Positions 18,231 to 28,342 of a DNA stretch of 64,000 nucleotides are shown piece after piece; the first letter of the stretch is position 1; each line of letters opens with the position of its first letter. The stretch comes from CAVRIA01 sp963721115 (GTDB lineage: Bacteria > Desulfobacterota > Binatia > HRBIN30 > CADEER01): assembly GCA_963721115.1 (NCBI GenBank), contig CAVRIA010000022.1, forward strand, positions 34,654-98,653, in the 5' to 3' direction. The notes below the pieces were generated by a model. It searched no databases and was not told the origin of the DNA. It saw nothing but the letters and a program-made list of their open reading frames with translations. A program made the position numbers and the translations under genes.

Positions 18231-18417
18231 CGCCCCTCTCTCCGGTGGCTCCCCTCCGAGGCGAATCCGCTTCCCCGTTCGGCACCGGACCTGGCGGTCG
18301 GCGCGCATAACGGGAGACGCGCCACTAGCTGAATCTACGAGCCACTGACGGGAATCGACTCCCTCGGTCTCGCGCATAGCTTCACAACCGCGCCGCATCT
18401 TGCCGATCTCTCTCTCA

Positions 18418-18592
18418 CGCCTCTTCGAAAGGTCGAGGCCTCTGGGTTTTGTTTTCTGACTTCCGAACCCAACAGCCAACAGCTCAACAACCTAACAACC
18501 TGCCCTGTCCCGCCTCTTCGAAGGGTCGAGACCCCGGGTTTTGATTCCTTCCGAACCCAACAACCAACAGCTCAACAACCTAACAACTGCCC
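18418..18592. repeat. Tandem duplication of an ~85-bp unit containing Family A repeats
   Basis: Unit 1 is 18418-18505 and unit 2 is 18511-18592. Each begins CGCCTCTTCGAA(A/G)GGTCGAG, runs through a CGGGTTTT/TGGGTTTT block and CCGAACCCAACA, and ends with a CAACAAC-type tract and TGCCC. The two copies differ by scattered substitutions and small indels. Confidence 0.85.
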
Positions 18593-18614
18593 TACAACCT
18601 GCCCTTCAGGCGCA

Positions 18615-19304
18615 TCAGCGCTCCCCCGCGGGAGGAACGCCCCAGTCGACGGTGGGCCAGCCGCGGCGGCGGGCGAGGCGGCGCAGGCGGGGATCGGGAT
18701 GGACGGCGACCGGGCGTCCCACCGCCTCCAGCATCGGCAGGTCCGAGTGCGAGTCGGTGTAGAAGGCCGCATCGGCCAGGTGGAGGCCGATCTCGCCGGC
18801 GTAGCGCTCGGCGAGCTCCACTTTGCCGGGGCCGAAGCACAGCGGCTCGATCGCCCGGCCCGTGTAGCGTCCCGCCTGGTCGACCTCGAATCGGTTGCAG
18901 ACGAAGTGGTCGAGCCCGAGGTCGCGCGACACCTGCTCCGAGACGTAGTTCGACGAGGAGGTGAGCAGGACGAGGTGGTCCCCCGCCTCGCGGTGCTCGC
19001 GCAGCGCCGCCAGGGCGCCGGGTCGATAGAGCGGGCGGACGAGCTCCTCGTAGAACACGCGCGCCCGCTCGCGCAGCTCGTCCTCTCGTTGCCCGGCGAG
19101 CGACGCGACGCTGCGCCGGATGGGATCGCTCATGTCCGACACGGCGCCGACGCTGTAGCGCAGCACCCACGCCAGAGCCTGCACCGTTTGGGTGCGCGTG
19201 ACGCGGCCGGCGCGGCGCTCGAAGCGAATCCACAGGGTCGCCGAGTTGCGGCTGATCAGGGTCTTGTCCAGGTCGAAAAAGGCGATTCGGGTTTCGGGCG
19301 CCAT
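18615..19304 (-). CDS. HAD-IB family phosphatase (SerB-like)
   Basis: A 229-residue HAD hydrolase of subclass IB. Motif I is FFDLDKTLI with the nucleophile Asp and the acid Asp two residues later, motif II is LLTSSSNY, the motif III Lys is in GPGKVELAE, and motif IV is FYTDSHSDLPMLEAVG. The cap lies between motifs I and II. This group includes phosphoserine phosphatase and phospholipid-acting enzymes, and the common database label is HAD-IB phosphatase. The natural substrate cannot be inferred; the presence of a polar-lipid pathway elsewhere in the window is suggestive only. It ends 23 bp from the duplicated repeat tract. Confidence 0.85.
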   Translation of the reverse strand: MAPETRIAFFDLDKTLISRNSATLWIRFERRAGRVTRTQTVQALAWVLRYSVGAVSDMSDPIRRSVASLAGQREDELRERARVFYEELVRPLYRPGALAALREHREAGDHLVLLTSSSNYVSEQVSRDLGLDHFVCNRFEVDQAGRYTGRAIEPLCFGPGKVELAERYAGEIGLHLADAAFYTDSHSDLPMLEAVGRPVAVHPDPRLRRLARRRGWPTVDWGVPPAGER

Positions 19305-19422
19305 GGGCTTCGCCCCATGAAATCATCCCGGAACGCGATGGCAAGCCCAGAATCGGCGCACCGGTTGGCCCGGGAAACGACTATTCGATTGCTCCGCCCT
19401 GCGCTATGAACGGGCAGCGGCC

Positions 19423-20421
19423 ATGAACGAGAATCACCTCAGCTTCGGCGCCCAGGCGCTGCGCTACTTCGATCGCGAGCAGGAGGAGATTCGCCGCGAC
19501 CCGCTGCAGGTTCCGGCCGCCTGGCGCGGCTCCGAGCTGGCTTGCCGCGAGGACTGGGTCGTCCGCCTGTCGCCCGATCAGATCGGGGAGCTGGAGCGCG
19601 CCGCCGCGGAGGTCGAGGGGCGCGGACTCGGCCTCGCCGAGGTCCGGCGCGAGGACTTCCGGCTGCCGGCGCTGGCGCCCGAGATCGGCGGCTGGGCACG
19701 CGAGCTCCGCCGCGGGCGCGGCTTCCTGCTGGTGCGCGGGCTGCCCGTCGAGCGATGGGGCGAGCAGCGCTCGGCGCTGGTTTTCTGGGGACTGGGGCAG
19801 CACCTGGGCGAACCTGGCGCGCAGAACCCCGACGGCGATCTGCTCGGGCACGTGTTCGACACGGGGGAGGACGCCTCCAATCCATTCATCCGCCGCTATC
19901 GGACCGCCGGCGACATCGCCTATCACTGCGATCTGGCCGACGCCGTCGGCCTCCTCTGCCTGAGCGCGACACGCCGCGGCGGCGCCAGCCGCATCGTCAG
20001 CTCGGTGTCCGTCTACAACGAGCTGCTGCGCCGTCGGCCCGACCTCGTAAACCGTCTCTACGAGCCGTTCTGCCTCGACACGCGCGACGAGCAGGGCGAG
20101 GGCCGCCTGCCGTACGTTCCCGTCCCCCCGTGCCGCTACGCGAAGGGCGTGCTGCGCACCTTCTACCACAGCGACTACTTCCGCTCGGCGGTGCGCCATG
20201 CGGAGGTGCCGCCGTTTACGGAAGAGGAGCGGACGCTGCTCGACCTGTACGAGGAGATCGCGAGCTCGCCCGACCTCTATCTCGACATGCAGTTCGAGAC
20301 CGGCGACATCCAGCTCGTCTCCAACCACTTCGTCCTCCACGCCCGCACCGCCTACGAGGACGAGCCCGGCCACAGGCGTCATCTGTTGCGGTTGTGGCTT
20401 TCTCTGGGAGAAGATTGCTAA
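19423..20421 (+). CDS. TauD/TfdA-family 2-oxoglutarate/Fe(II) dioxygenase (copy 1)
   Basis: A 332-residue enzyme. The Fe(II) facial triad is visible as the HxD in IAYHCDLADAVGLL and the distal His in LVSNHFVLHARTAYED; the Arg that binds 2-oxoglutarate is in the RRHLLRLWLSL region. Several blocks, RGRGFLLVRGLPVERW, FWGLGQHLGEPGAQNPDGDLLGHV and DMQFETGDIQLVSNH, recur in the paralogue at 41867, which suggests gene duplication. The family hydroxylates taurine, alkyl sulfates, carnitine precursors and herbicides; the substrate is unknown here. It is followed by an acyl-CoA dehydrogenase 91 bases downstream. Confidence 0.85.
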   Translation: MNENHLSFGAQALRYFDREQEEIRRDPLQVPAAWRGSELACREDWVVRLSPDQIGELERAAAEVEGRGLGLAEVRREDFRLPALAPEIGGWARELRRGRGFLLVRGLPVERWGEQRSALVFWGLGQHLGEPGAQNPDGDLLGHVFDTGEDASNPFIRRYRTAGDIAYHCDLADAVGLLCLSATRRGGASRIVSSVSVYNELLRRRPDLVNRLYEPFCLDTRDEQGEGRLPYVPVPPCRYAKGVLRTFYHSDYFRSAVRHAEVPPFTEEERTLLDLYEEIASSPDLYLDMQFETGDIQLVSNHFVLHARTAYEDEPGHRRHLLRLWLSLGEDC

Positions 20422-20512
20422 CGGAGTCTCTCACCATTGGAGCGGCGGGAGGATTCGTGGGCGCGTGGCTCGCACATTCCCAACCCGCAGCGGATCGAGT
20501 ATGGAGCGGGGC

Positions 20513-22209
20513 ATGATCCTGCTCAATCCCAAGAAGCACAGCCGCGAGTATCCCGACGCGCGCTCCACCGAGGTGATGCGCAAGACCATCGAGTTCTTCG
20601 AGCGCAAGGGGAAGCGCAAGCTGAAGGAGGACGACCACGCCCGGGTCTGGTACGCCGACTTCCTCGAGTTCGTGAAGCGCGAACGGATCTTCGCGACGAT
20701 GCTGACGCCGGCGGGCTATGGCGACCCCGCGTCGCGGTGGGACACGTGGCGCATCTGCGAGTTTGCCGAGATCCTCGGCTTCTACGGCCTGCAGTACTGG
20801 TACACGTGGCAGGTCTCCGTGCTCGGGCTGGGGCCGATCTGGATGAGCCGCAACGAAGCGCTGAAGCAGCGCGCCGCCGGGTTGCTGGAGGACGGGGCGA
20901 TCTTCGCCTTCGGGCTGTCGGAGCGGGACGCACGGCGCCGACGTCTACTCGACCGAGATGACGCTGACCCCGGTGGGGGAAGGCGTCTACACGGCCAGCG
21001 GCGGCAAGTACTACATCGGCAACGCCAACGAGGCCGCCATCGTGTCGACCTTCGGCAAGCTGGCCGGCACCGACGACTACGTCTTCTTCGCCGCCGACGC
21101 CGCGGCATGCGCGCTTCGAGCTGGTGAAGAACATCGTCAACAGCCAGAACTACGTCGCGCAGTTCGACCTCCGCGAGTATCCGATCACCGAGGCCGACAT
21201 TCTGTCGAAGGGCGACGAGGCCTGGAACGCCGCGCTCAACACCGTCAACATCGGCAAGTTCAACCTCGGTTGGGCCTCGATCGGCATCTGCACGCACGCC
21301 CTCTACGAGGCCATCAATCACGCCTCCGCCCGCCGCCTCTACGGCATGCTCGTGACCGACTTTCCGCACGTGAAGCGGATGTTCACCGACGCGTACGCGC
21401 GCCTCGTGGCCATGAAGCTCGTCGCCCTGCGCGCCGCCGACTACATGCGCTCGGCGTCGCCGGAGGACCGGCGGTACCTGCTGTACAACCCGATGGTGAA
21501 GATGAAGGTGACGACTCAGGGGGAGGAGGTGATCGACCTCCTGTGGGACGTCATCGCCGCCAAGGGCTTCGAGAAGGACATGTACTTCGAGATGGCCGCC
21601 CGCGACATTCGCGCCCTGCCCAAGCTCGAGGGGACGGTGCACGTGAACATCGCGCTGATCGTGAAGTTCATGCCCAACTACTTCTTCGACCCCGCGGACT
21701 ACGCCGCCGTGCCGAAGCGCGACGACGCCGCGAACGACGACTTCCTCTTCGACCAGGGGCCGGCGAAAGGGCTCGGGCAGATCCGCTTTCACGACCCGGC
21801 GCCGGCGTTCGCGAGCTACGATCTGCCCAACGTCAATCTCTTCGAAGAGCAGACGGCGGTCTTCCGCGAGCTCCTCGCGGCGGCGACGCCGTCGGCCGAT
21901 CAGCGCAAGGACGTCGACTTCGTGATGGCGGTCGGGGAGATCTTCGTGTGCCTGGTGTACGCCCAGCTCGTCCTCGAGAACGCCCGCCTCTACCGGCTGT
22001 CGGAGGACCTCGTCGACCAGATCTTCGACTGCCTGGTGCGCGACGTGTCGCGCTACGCCGTGCAGCTCTACGGCAAGCCGAGCACGACAGCGCAGCAGAT
22101 GGACCATTGCCTGCGGATGATCCGCAAGCCGGCGGTCGACGACGCCCGCTACCAGCGCGTGTGGGCCGAGGTACACGCGCTCGCGGGCGCGTACGAGATG
22201 AACCCCTAG
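20513..22209 (+). CDS. Acyl-CoA dehydrogenase, long form (frame broken twice)
   Basis: About 565 residues after repair. ATG at 20513 has GGAGCGG upstream; a Met four codons earlier (20501) is also possible. The N-terminal part (MILLNPKKHSREYPDA) and GYGDPASRWDTWRICEF are typical of the enlarged acyl-CoA dehydrogenases that add a C-terminal extension. Break 1 near 20930 separates LSER from HGADVYSTEMTLTP (the FAD-contact motif), and break 2 near 21105 separates FFAADA from RFELVKNIVNSQNYV. Each requires deletion of one base or addition of two. The conserved FNLGWASIGICTHALYEAINHA and the C-terminal ACAD-like helices follow. It oxidises acyl-CoA esters to enoyl-CoA, donating electrons to an ETF. 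Both breaks look like sequence errors because all conserved blocks are intact. Confidence 0.85.
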
Positions 22210-22323
22210 GCGCGCCGATCATGCAGGCCGCCTCTGTCTCGACCTGACTAGAACCCCGCTCCGCTCCGCGCTAGATTCCTGAGTTCGGGGCTCGGGGCCG
22301 CCGCGTCCCGAGATGGAGGACCA

Positions 22324-23736
<1,413 letters not shown>

Positions 23737-23740
<4 letters not shown>

Positions 23741-24359
23741 GCGTACTGGTTCCCGTCCGACAGGTCACGCGGCCGCCCCATCCTCCTGCGCGGCAACGAC
23801 ATCGACACCGACCGCATCATCCCCGCCCGCTTCATGAAGGCGATCACCTTCGACGGCCTCGGCCAGTACGCCTTCTACGACGTGCGCTACGACGCCGAGG
23901 GGCGCGAGACCGGTCACGTCATGGACGACCCGCGCTTCCAGGCCAAGGGGCCGCGCGTTGCCGTGGTCAACAAGAACTTCGGCTGCGGCTCCTCGCGCGA
24001 GCACGCCCCGCAGGCCCTGCTGCGCTGGGGCGTCAAGGCGCTGGTCGGCGAGTCCTTCGCCGACATCTTCTTCGGCAACTGCGTCGCGCTCGGCATGCCC
24101 TGCGCGACCGCCGACGAGGCCACCGTCGCGGCGCTGATGGCGGCGGTCGAGGAGGACCCGGCGCACGATCTCACGGTCGACGTCGACGGCGCTGACGGCC
24201 ACCTATCGCGGGCAGACGTACCGGGTCTCGATACCGGACGGCGTGCGAAAGCAGCTCCTCGACGGCACCTGGGACGCCACCCGCGTCCTGCTCGCCGCCG
24301 CGGAAGACGTCAAGGCCACCGCCAATGGGCTTCCGTACGTCGGCGGATTCCAATCCTGA
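23737..24359 (+). CDS. leuD: 3-isopropylmalate dehydratase small subunit (frame broken twice)
   Basis: About 207 residues after repair. The start overlaps the leuC stop. Break 1 near 23770: the true reading appears to be VTGRPILLRGNDIDTDRIIPARFM with one extra base in ACGCGGCC. The core has GLGQYAFYDV, NKNFGCGSSREHAPQAL and ALGMPCAT, all diagnostic of the small swivel subunit. Break 2 near 24190 separates VDG from LTATYRGQTYRVSIPDGVRKQLLDGTWDA, where one base seems extra. The C-terminus ends YVGGFQS with TGA at 24357-24359. Both breaks leave the conserved blocks intact, consistent with sequencing error. A Family A tract starts three bases after the stop. Confidence 0.9.
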
Positions 24360-24361
24360 GA

Positions 24362-24444
24362 AGGTTGTTCGTTGTTGGGTTGTTGGGCCTACCGCTCACC
24401 GGCATACCGGCTCACCGGCTTACCGGCTCACCCGCCCACTGCCA
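24362..24444 (+). repeat. Family A unit followed by a Family B tract after leuD
   Basis: GTTGTTCGTTGTTGGGTTGTTGG (24364-24386) then CTACCGCTCACCGGCATACCGGCTCACCGGCTTACCGGCTCAC and further units. Two repeat families are fused directly, three bases beyond the leuD stop. Confidence 0.85.
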
Positions 24445-24566
24445 CTCCTTGCACCGCCCGGCGACCTGCAGTATGCGGGCGAGCGTCGCGTCGGCCGGCA
24501 GGCTTGAATCGGCGGCCCGCCGGCTGGCACTGTAATGGATAAATCGCAGAGAAGGGGAGACATGCC

Positions 24567-25079
24567 ATGGCCGCGATCGATCTCATCAAACGCCGCCTGA
24601 AGGAGGAGCGCATTCCCGAGGCGCCCTTGCCGGAGGAGGTCGCGGAGAAGAAGAAGCGGCCGCGCGAGGTGGCGTTCATGGACGTCAACCTCTGCTTCCC
24701 GTGCGGCAAGTGCCCCGAGTTCTGCCCCGTCCAGTGCATCGAGTACCTGCCCGACAACAGCGTCGTCGGGCGCGGCCTGCAGCCGGTGCAGGACCGCTTC
24801 CGCGAGTGCATCGGCTGCTACATCTGCGTCGAGGTGTGCGCCCTGCTCACCGACTACGACGCGGTGCGGATGTACAACGTCGACTTCGTCGAGGAGCTGC
24901 TCGGCATCGAGATCGGCGACAAGAAGCCGGACGAGTACATCCCCGCCGACGCCTACGAGCGCCTGTTCTCGGAAGGGGGCGCCGAGAGCGTCCGCCACCT
25001 CGGCAAGGGCTCGCGCCTGCGCGAGAAGATGAACACCGAGGAGCGAAAGCTGCTCGACTGGGAGCGCGTGCGCGGCTAG
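24567..25079 (+). CDS. Dicluster 4Fe-4S ferredoxin-like protein
   Basis: A 170-residue protein with two [4Fe-4S] motifs: CFPCGKCPEFCPVQC (CxxCxxCxxxC, residues about 45-60) and CIGCYICVEVC (residues about 90-100). The spacing is that of bacterial 2[4Fe-4S] ferredoxins with an insert between the clusters (IEYLPDNSVVGRGLQPVQDRFRE). The N- and C-terminal extensions are charged and without known homologous domains by eye. GGGGAG precedes the ATG. It could donate electrons to P450 or a dehydrogenase; its neighbours (leuCD upstream, DUF971 downstream and convergent by one base) do not identify a partner. Confidence 0.85.
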   Translation: MAAIDLIKRRLKEERIPEAPLPEEVAEKKKRPREVAFMDVNLCFPCGKCPEFCPVQCIEYLPDNSVVGRGLQPVQDRFRECIGCYICVEVCALLTDYDAVRMYNVDFVEELLGIEIGDKKPDEYIPADAYERLFSEGGAESVRHLGKGSRLREKMNTEERKLLDWERVRG

Positions 25080-25080
25080 C

Positions 25081-25434
25081 TCACTCCCTGCTCGCGCATT
25101 CCGAGCAGGGACAGAGCTCGCGCAGGTAGCGGTAGCTGTAGATTCCGGTCTCGTGGCCGTCGCCCCACTTGAGGTTGAGGGCGTAGCTCCCGACCACCTC
25201 GATCTTGGCGAGGTCGGTGTCGGGGGCGTGGACGTAGCGGCGGTCGCCGCCGTGTCCCTGGCACCCGGCACACGGACACCAGCCGCGCACGTACGCGAAG
25301 GGGTAGTCGCTCACGTGGCCGTCGCTCCAGGTGACGCGCAGCAGTCTCTCGTCGACCATGCGGCGCACCTCGACCGGGTGGGGCGGACGCTGCCGGGCGG
25401 TCTCGCTCATCTCGGGCCGCTCGAGCGGAGGCAC
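25081..25434 (-). CDS. DUF971 (GBBH-like N-terminal domain) protein
   Basis: A 117-residue stand-alone DUF971 protein, the domain found at the N-terminus of gamma-butyrobetaine hydroxylase. Conserved features are LLRVTWSDGHVSDYP, WCPCAGCQGH, LKWGDGHETGIYSY and LCPCSEC. The two CxxC motifs suggest zinc binding. Bacterial stand-alone members often sit next to Fe-S or TusA-like genes; here the divergent ferredoxin and AbrB-like gene are the neighbours. It is 7 bases downstream of the AbrB-like gene on the same strand, so the pair is likely co-transcribed. A Met at 25410 (MSETARQ) is an alternative start. Function unknown. Confidence 0.85.
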   Translation of the reverse strand: MPPLERPEMSETARQRPPHPVEVRRMVDERLLRVTWSDGHVSDYPFAYVRGWCPCAGCQGHGGDRRYVHAPDTDLAKIEVVGSYALNLKWGDGHETGIYSYRYLRELCPCSECASRE

Positions 25435-25441
25435 GACGGCC

Positions 25442-25678
25442 TCATTCCTCGTGCTCGTCGCCGTGCGGTGCGTTGGCCATGACGTCCAGGTAGGCGCTGA
25501 AATGGCGGGCTCGCCGCTCCAGGACCATGCGGCGGTCCTCGACGGACAGCACCAGCTCGTCGCCTTCCTGCAGGTCGAGGCTGTTGCGAAAGCGCCGCGG
25601 CAGGATCACCTCGCCGCGCTTTCCGACCTTGACCACGTCGATCAACGGCTTCCGCATCACGCATCGATAGTCGGTCAT
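25442..25678 (-). CDS. AbrB/MazE/SpoVT-type DNA-binding protein
   Basis: A 78-residue protein (71 residues if the Met at 25657 is used). VVKVGKRGEVILPRRFRNSLDLQEGDELVLSVEDRRMVLERR is a classic swapped-hairpin AbrB fold split here by eye into the KRGEVILPRRFR and LQEGDELVL halves. Such proteins bind DNA as dimers, either as transition-state regulators or as antitoxins. No toxin gene adjoins it, so a stand-alone regulator is more likely. It is followed closely by DUF971 on the same strand. The intergenic 79 bp to the divergent GNAT gene could be its operator, but no clear palindrome was found. Confidence 0.8.
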   Translation of the reverse strand: MTDYRCVMRKPLIDVVKVGKRGEVILPRRFRNSLDLQEGDELVLSVEDRRMVLERRARHFSAYLDVMANAPHGDEHEE

Positions 25679-25757
25679 ACCCGGGGCGATTGCAAGATGT
25701 TCCGGGAGCGGCGCCACGTCGTTGCGCGTCCGCCGAAGCGCGGTGTAAGCGAGCGGC

Positions 25758-26735
25758 ATGACACCGCCCGTGACGCTTCGAACCATCCGCCCTTCCGAGC
25801 GCGACGACGTCCTGGACCTGCTGCACGGCTGGCTGGGAGACCGCTCCTTCTTCGCCCGCTACTTCGCCCACGACCCGAGCTTTCGCGACGACCTGTGCTT
25901 CGTCGCGGTCGAGGGGGAGCGCCCGGTGAGCACCCTGCAGGTGTTTCGCAAGTCCGTGCGCGTCGACGGCGCCGTGCTCGACGTCGGCGGCGTCGGCAAC
26001 GTCTACACGGACCCCGCGCACCGCGGCTCGGGGCTCGCTTCGGAGCTGCTCCGCCTGGCGTGCGACGCGATGCGCGAGCAGGGGTTCGACATGTCACTGC
26101 TCTTCGCCAGCCTGGTCGACTTCTACGCGCGCCTGGGCTGGCGCAGCCACGTGCGCTGCCTCGGCTTCCTCGAGCCGGGAGGAGGCGTCCCGCCCCCTGC
26201 GGTCGAGATTCGGGCCTTCGACGCGGCGCGCCACCTGGACGCGGTCATGCGCATCTACGACGCGCAGAGCGCCGCGCTGGCCGGCACCACGGTGCGCGAC
26301 CGCGCCTACTGGGAAGGCCAGCTCCGCTACGCCGGGAACCCCGGCGAGACGGCGGTCGTCGCCCTGGAAGGGGACAGCGTCGTGGCCTATGCGCGCGGCA
26401 CGACGCTCTACGACTTCCACGTCGTCCTCGAGTACGGTTGCCTCGATGGCCGGGCCGGCGAGCTCGCCGATCTCGTTGCCCACCTGCACGGCGGAGCGGC
26501 ACACCTGCCGGGGACGCTGATCCAACCGGCGGTGCCGGATCTCGGCGGGGAGCTGCGCCGCCGCGGGCTCGATCTGCGTGTCATCGAGGACCACATGTGG
26601 ATGTGGCGCGTGATCGACGCCGAGCGCCTAGCCGCGAAGCTGGGGATCGCCCCGGCCGACACGCGGCGCGACGACTTCCTGGCGCGGCTCTTCCCTCCGG
26701 AGAGGAGCGTCTACTGGTTCTCCGACCGGTTCTGA
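25758..26735 (+). CDS. GNAT N-acetyltransferase (Eis-like layout)
   Basis: A 325-residue protein. The acetyl-CoA site is in the N-terminal domain at VGGVGNVYTDPAHRGSGLASELL, with the RxxGxG/A-type pyrophosphate loop, followed by FYARLGWRSHV. The C-terminal half has a second GNAT-like or sterol-carrier-like domain, as in the Eis group of two-domain acetyltransferases, but the usual C-terminal carboxylate is not clearly identified. It ends WMWRVIDAERLAAKLGIA and then a short tail. It acetylates an unknown amine. Convergent with the TPR gene by 7 bases. Confidence 0.75.
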   Translation: MTPPVTLRTIRPSERDDVLDLLHGWLGDRSFFARYFAHDPSFRDDLCFVAVEGERPVSTLQVFRKSVRVDGAVLDVGGVGNVYTDPAHRGSGLASELLRLACDAMREQGFDMSLLFASLVDFYARLGWRSHVRCLGFLEPGGGVPPPAVEIRAFDAARHLDAVMRIYDAQSAALAGTTVRDRAYWEGQLRYAGNPGETAVVALEGDSVVAYARGTTLYDFHVVLEYGCLDGRAGELADLVAHLHGGAAHLPGTLIQPAVPDLGGELRRRGLDLRVIEDHMWMWRVIDAERLAAKLGIAPADTRRDDFLARLFPPERSVYWFSDRF

Positions 26736-26742
26736 GCAGTGC

Positions 26743-27084
26743 TCACTGCTGCTTGCCGGACTTGAGCTGCTGCTTCCACTCGATGACACGGCCCTTGGCC
26801 GCCCACTCCTCCGCCTTGGGCACGTCGTCGGCGCGCTGGTAGATGCGCGAGACGTTGGTGTAGGGGAGCTGGTCGTCCGGGTTGAGCTCGACGACGCGGA
26901 GCGCCGCTTCGATCGCCTCGTCGAAGCGCCCCAGGTCGGCCAGCGCCATCGACAGCCCCTCCCAGACGTCGGCGTACTCGGGATCGAGCTTCAAGGCCTC
27001 GCCGTAAGCAGTGACGGCGTCCTCCAGATTACCGTCGGCGACGTGGTCGACCGCCTGGTCGTAGTAGTCTTCCTTCGTCGGCAT
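26743..27084 (-). CDS. TPR-repeat protein
   Basis: A 113-residue protein of three tetratricopeptide units: DYYDQAVDHVADGNLEDAVTAYGEAL, YADVWEGLSMALADLGRFDEAIEAALRVV and LPYTNVSRIYQRADDVPKAEEWAAKG. No signal peptide. It is a protein-binding scaffold. The C-terminal KQQLKSGKQQ is basic. A Family D tract and the VWA gene lie upstream. No partner can be named. Confidence 0.85.
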   Translation of the reverse strand: MPTKEDYYDQAVDHVADGNLEDAVTAYGEALKLDPEYADVWEGLSMALADLGRFDEAIEAALRVVELNPDDQLPYTNVSRIYQRADDVPKAEEWAAKGRVIEWKQQLKSGKQQ

Positions 27085-27146
27085 CGGCTTTCCCCCACGG
27101 TCACGCTACCGAATGCTCCCCCGGGCGACAAGGGCGCCTTGCGGTG

Positions 27147-27236
27147 CTGAGTGCGGACGTGCTGAAGTGCGGACGTGTGGACGTGCTGGAGTGGTGGAGT
27201 GGCGAGGTACTCTTCAGAGTCACTGAGTCACCAGCC
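27147..27236 (-). repeat. Family D and GGACGTG-type repeats at the VWA stop
   Basis: GTGCTGAGTGCGGACGTGCTGAAGTGCGGACGTGTGGACGTGCTGG from 27147 is a run of 9-12 bp units, followed by AGAGTCACTGAGTCACC, which overlaps the VWA stop (27220-27222). The latter word is shared with 14568-14591. Confidence 0.8.
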
Positions 27237-28335
27237 GCGCGAGCGCGGCCGTCAGCGTCCTGGCGTCATGGGCGCCGAGCAGCAGGTCGACGTGGCGCGC
27301 GTAGGACGACATGACGCTGTCGCCGGTGTTCCAGCGCTCGGGGCTTTCCGGGTTCAGCCACACCAACACCCGCGCCCTGCGCCGCAGAGCGGCGAGAAGG
27401 TCGGCGCGCGGCGGCCGGCGGTTGTTGCGGGCGTCGCCGAGGATCAGGAAGACGGTGTTGCGCCCGATGGCCGACCGGTGGCGCTCGGCGATCCGAGATA
27501 GCACCTTGCCGAAGTCCGACCGGGCGTTGAGATCGAGCGGCTGCTGGGGGATCACGTGCCCCCCTTCGAAGGAGATCTCCACCGGGGTGTCGACGTAGCC
27601 GAACAGGGCGACGCGCCGGAAGAAGGGGCGCGCCGGGACCAGGACGGCGAGCAGGAACTCCGCTGCCGTCGCCGTCGAGAACGACAGGTCGACCAGCGCG
27701 AAGAGGTCGGTCCTGCCCGGGCGCGGGTGGCGCGACAGGAGCTCGAGCGGAACGCCGCCGCGTGACAGGGCGCGGCGAATCGTGCGCCGGATGTCGAGCC
27801 GCCCGCGCCGGGCGCGCCGCTGCCGTCGCGACCAGCGCGCCCGAAAGCGGCGCCCGAGGTCGTCCGCCAGATCGCGCAGCTCCTCCACCTCGCGCGGCCC
27901 CATGTCGCGAAAGGGCATCGCCGCCAGCGCGCGCCGCTCGGCGAGGCGCCGCGCCGACCGCGACGCCTCGCCCTCCTCGCCGCCGCGCTCCTCCTCGCGC
28001 TGGCGCTCGCCGCGCCCCGGCGACTCCTTCGGCTCACGCGCCCGGCCCGCCCCCGTCCCGCCGCGGCCGGTCCCCTCTCCCTCGCGCGGCGCGCCCCTTC
28101 GCTCGCCCCGACGGCGGTCGGGCTGCGGCAGCGCGAAGTAGCGGTCGAACACCTCGTCGAAGGTCGGCCGATCGGCGTGATCCTTCACCAACGTCGCCGC
28201 CAGGCACTCGCGCAGCCACGGCCGCTCGACGCCGGCGGCCGCAATGGCGCGCGCCGCGTCCAGCGACTCGGCGACGCTGGGGCAAAGCCCGGCCGCTCGC
28301 AAGGCATCGACGAACCCGAGGAGTCGGTCGCGCAT
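27220..28335 (-). CDS. CoxE-like VWA-domain protein
   Basis: A 371-residue protein. The N-terminal about 85 residues (LGFVDALRAAGLCPSVAESLDAARA) match the CoxE/VWA-containing family, a highly charged Arg/Glu linker follows (about residues 85-145), and the C-terminal half is a von Willebrand factor A domain. Its MIDAS motif is DLSFS (DxSxS) with the later Thr/Asp contributed around LGDARNNRR. Such proteins pair with MoxR AAA+ ATPases as metal-centre insertion or protein-assembly factors. The moxR gene lies directly upstream (8-base gap, same strand), giving the expected operon. The target is unknown; a molybdenum hydroxylase or an envelope complex are precedents. Confidence 0.85.
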   Translation of the reverse strand: MRDRLLGFVDALRAAGLCPSVAESLDAARAIAAAGVERPWLRECLAATLVKDHADRPTFDEVFDRYFALPQPDRRRGERRGAPREGEGTGRGGTGAGRAREPKESPGRGERQREEERGGEEGEASRSARRLAERRALAAMPFRDMGPREVEELRDLADDLGRRFRARWSRRQRRARRGRLDIRRTIRRALSRGGVPLELLSRHPRPGRTDLFALVDLSFSTATAAEFLLAVLVPARPFFRRVALFGYVDTPVEISFEGGHVIPQQPLDLNARSDFGKVLSRIAERHRSAIGRNTVFLILGDARNNRRPPRADLLAALRRRARVLVWLNPESPERWNTGDSVMSSYARHVDLLLGAHDARTLTAALARLVTQ

Positions 28336-28342
28336 GCCCCGG

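Larger units (their letters stand above)
18031..18614. other. 584-bp gap between P450 start and HAD-phosphatase stop, no gene seen
   Basis: No convincing coding sequence. From left to right it holds the P450 ribosome-binding site (18037-18042), the dispersed word at 18126-18154 also found at the right window edge, a 15-bp perfect hairpin (18192-18230), and a tandem duplication of about 85 bp (18418-18592). Most reading frames here are short and basic. Confidence 0.8.

Noticed and set aside
24388..24444. Possible CRISPR array
   Set aside because: Units are 10-12 bp with no spacers and no cas genes; it is a low-complexity tandem tract.
25442..25678. AbrB-like gene as an antitoxin of a toxin-antitoxin pair
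   Set aside because: The neighbouring gene is DUF971, not a PIN, RelE or MazF toxin.
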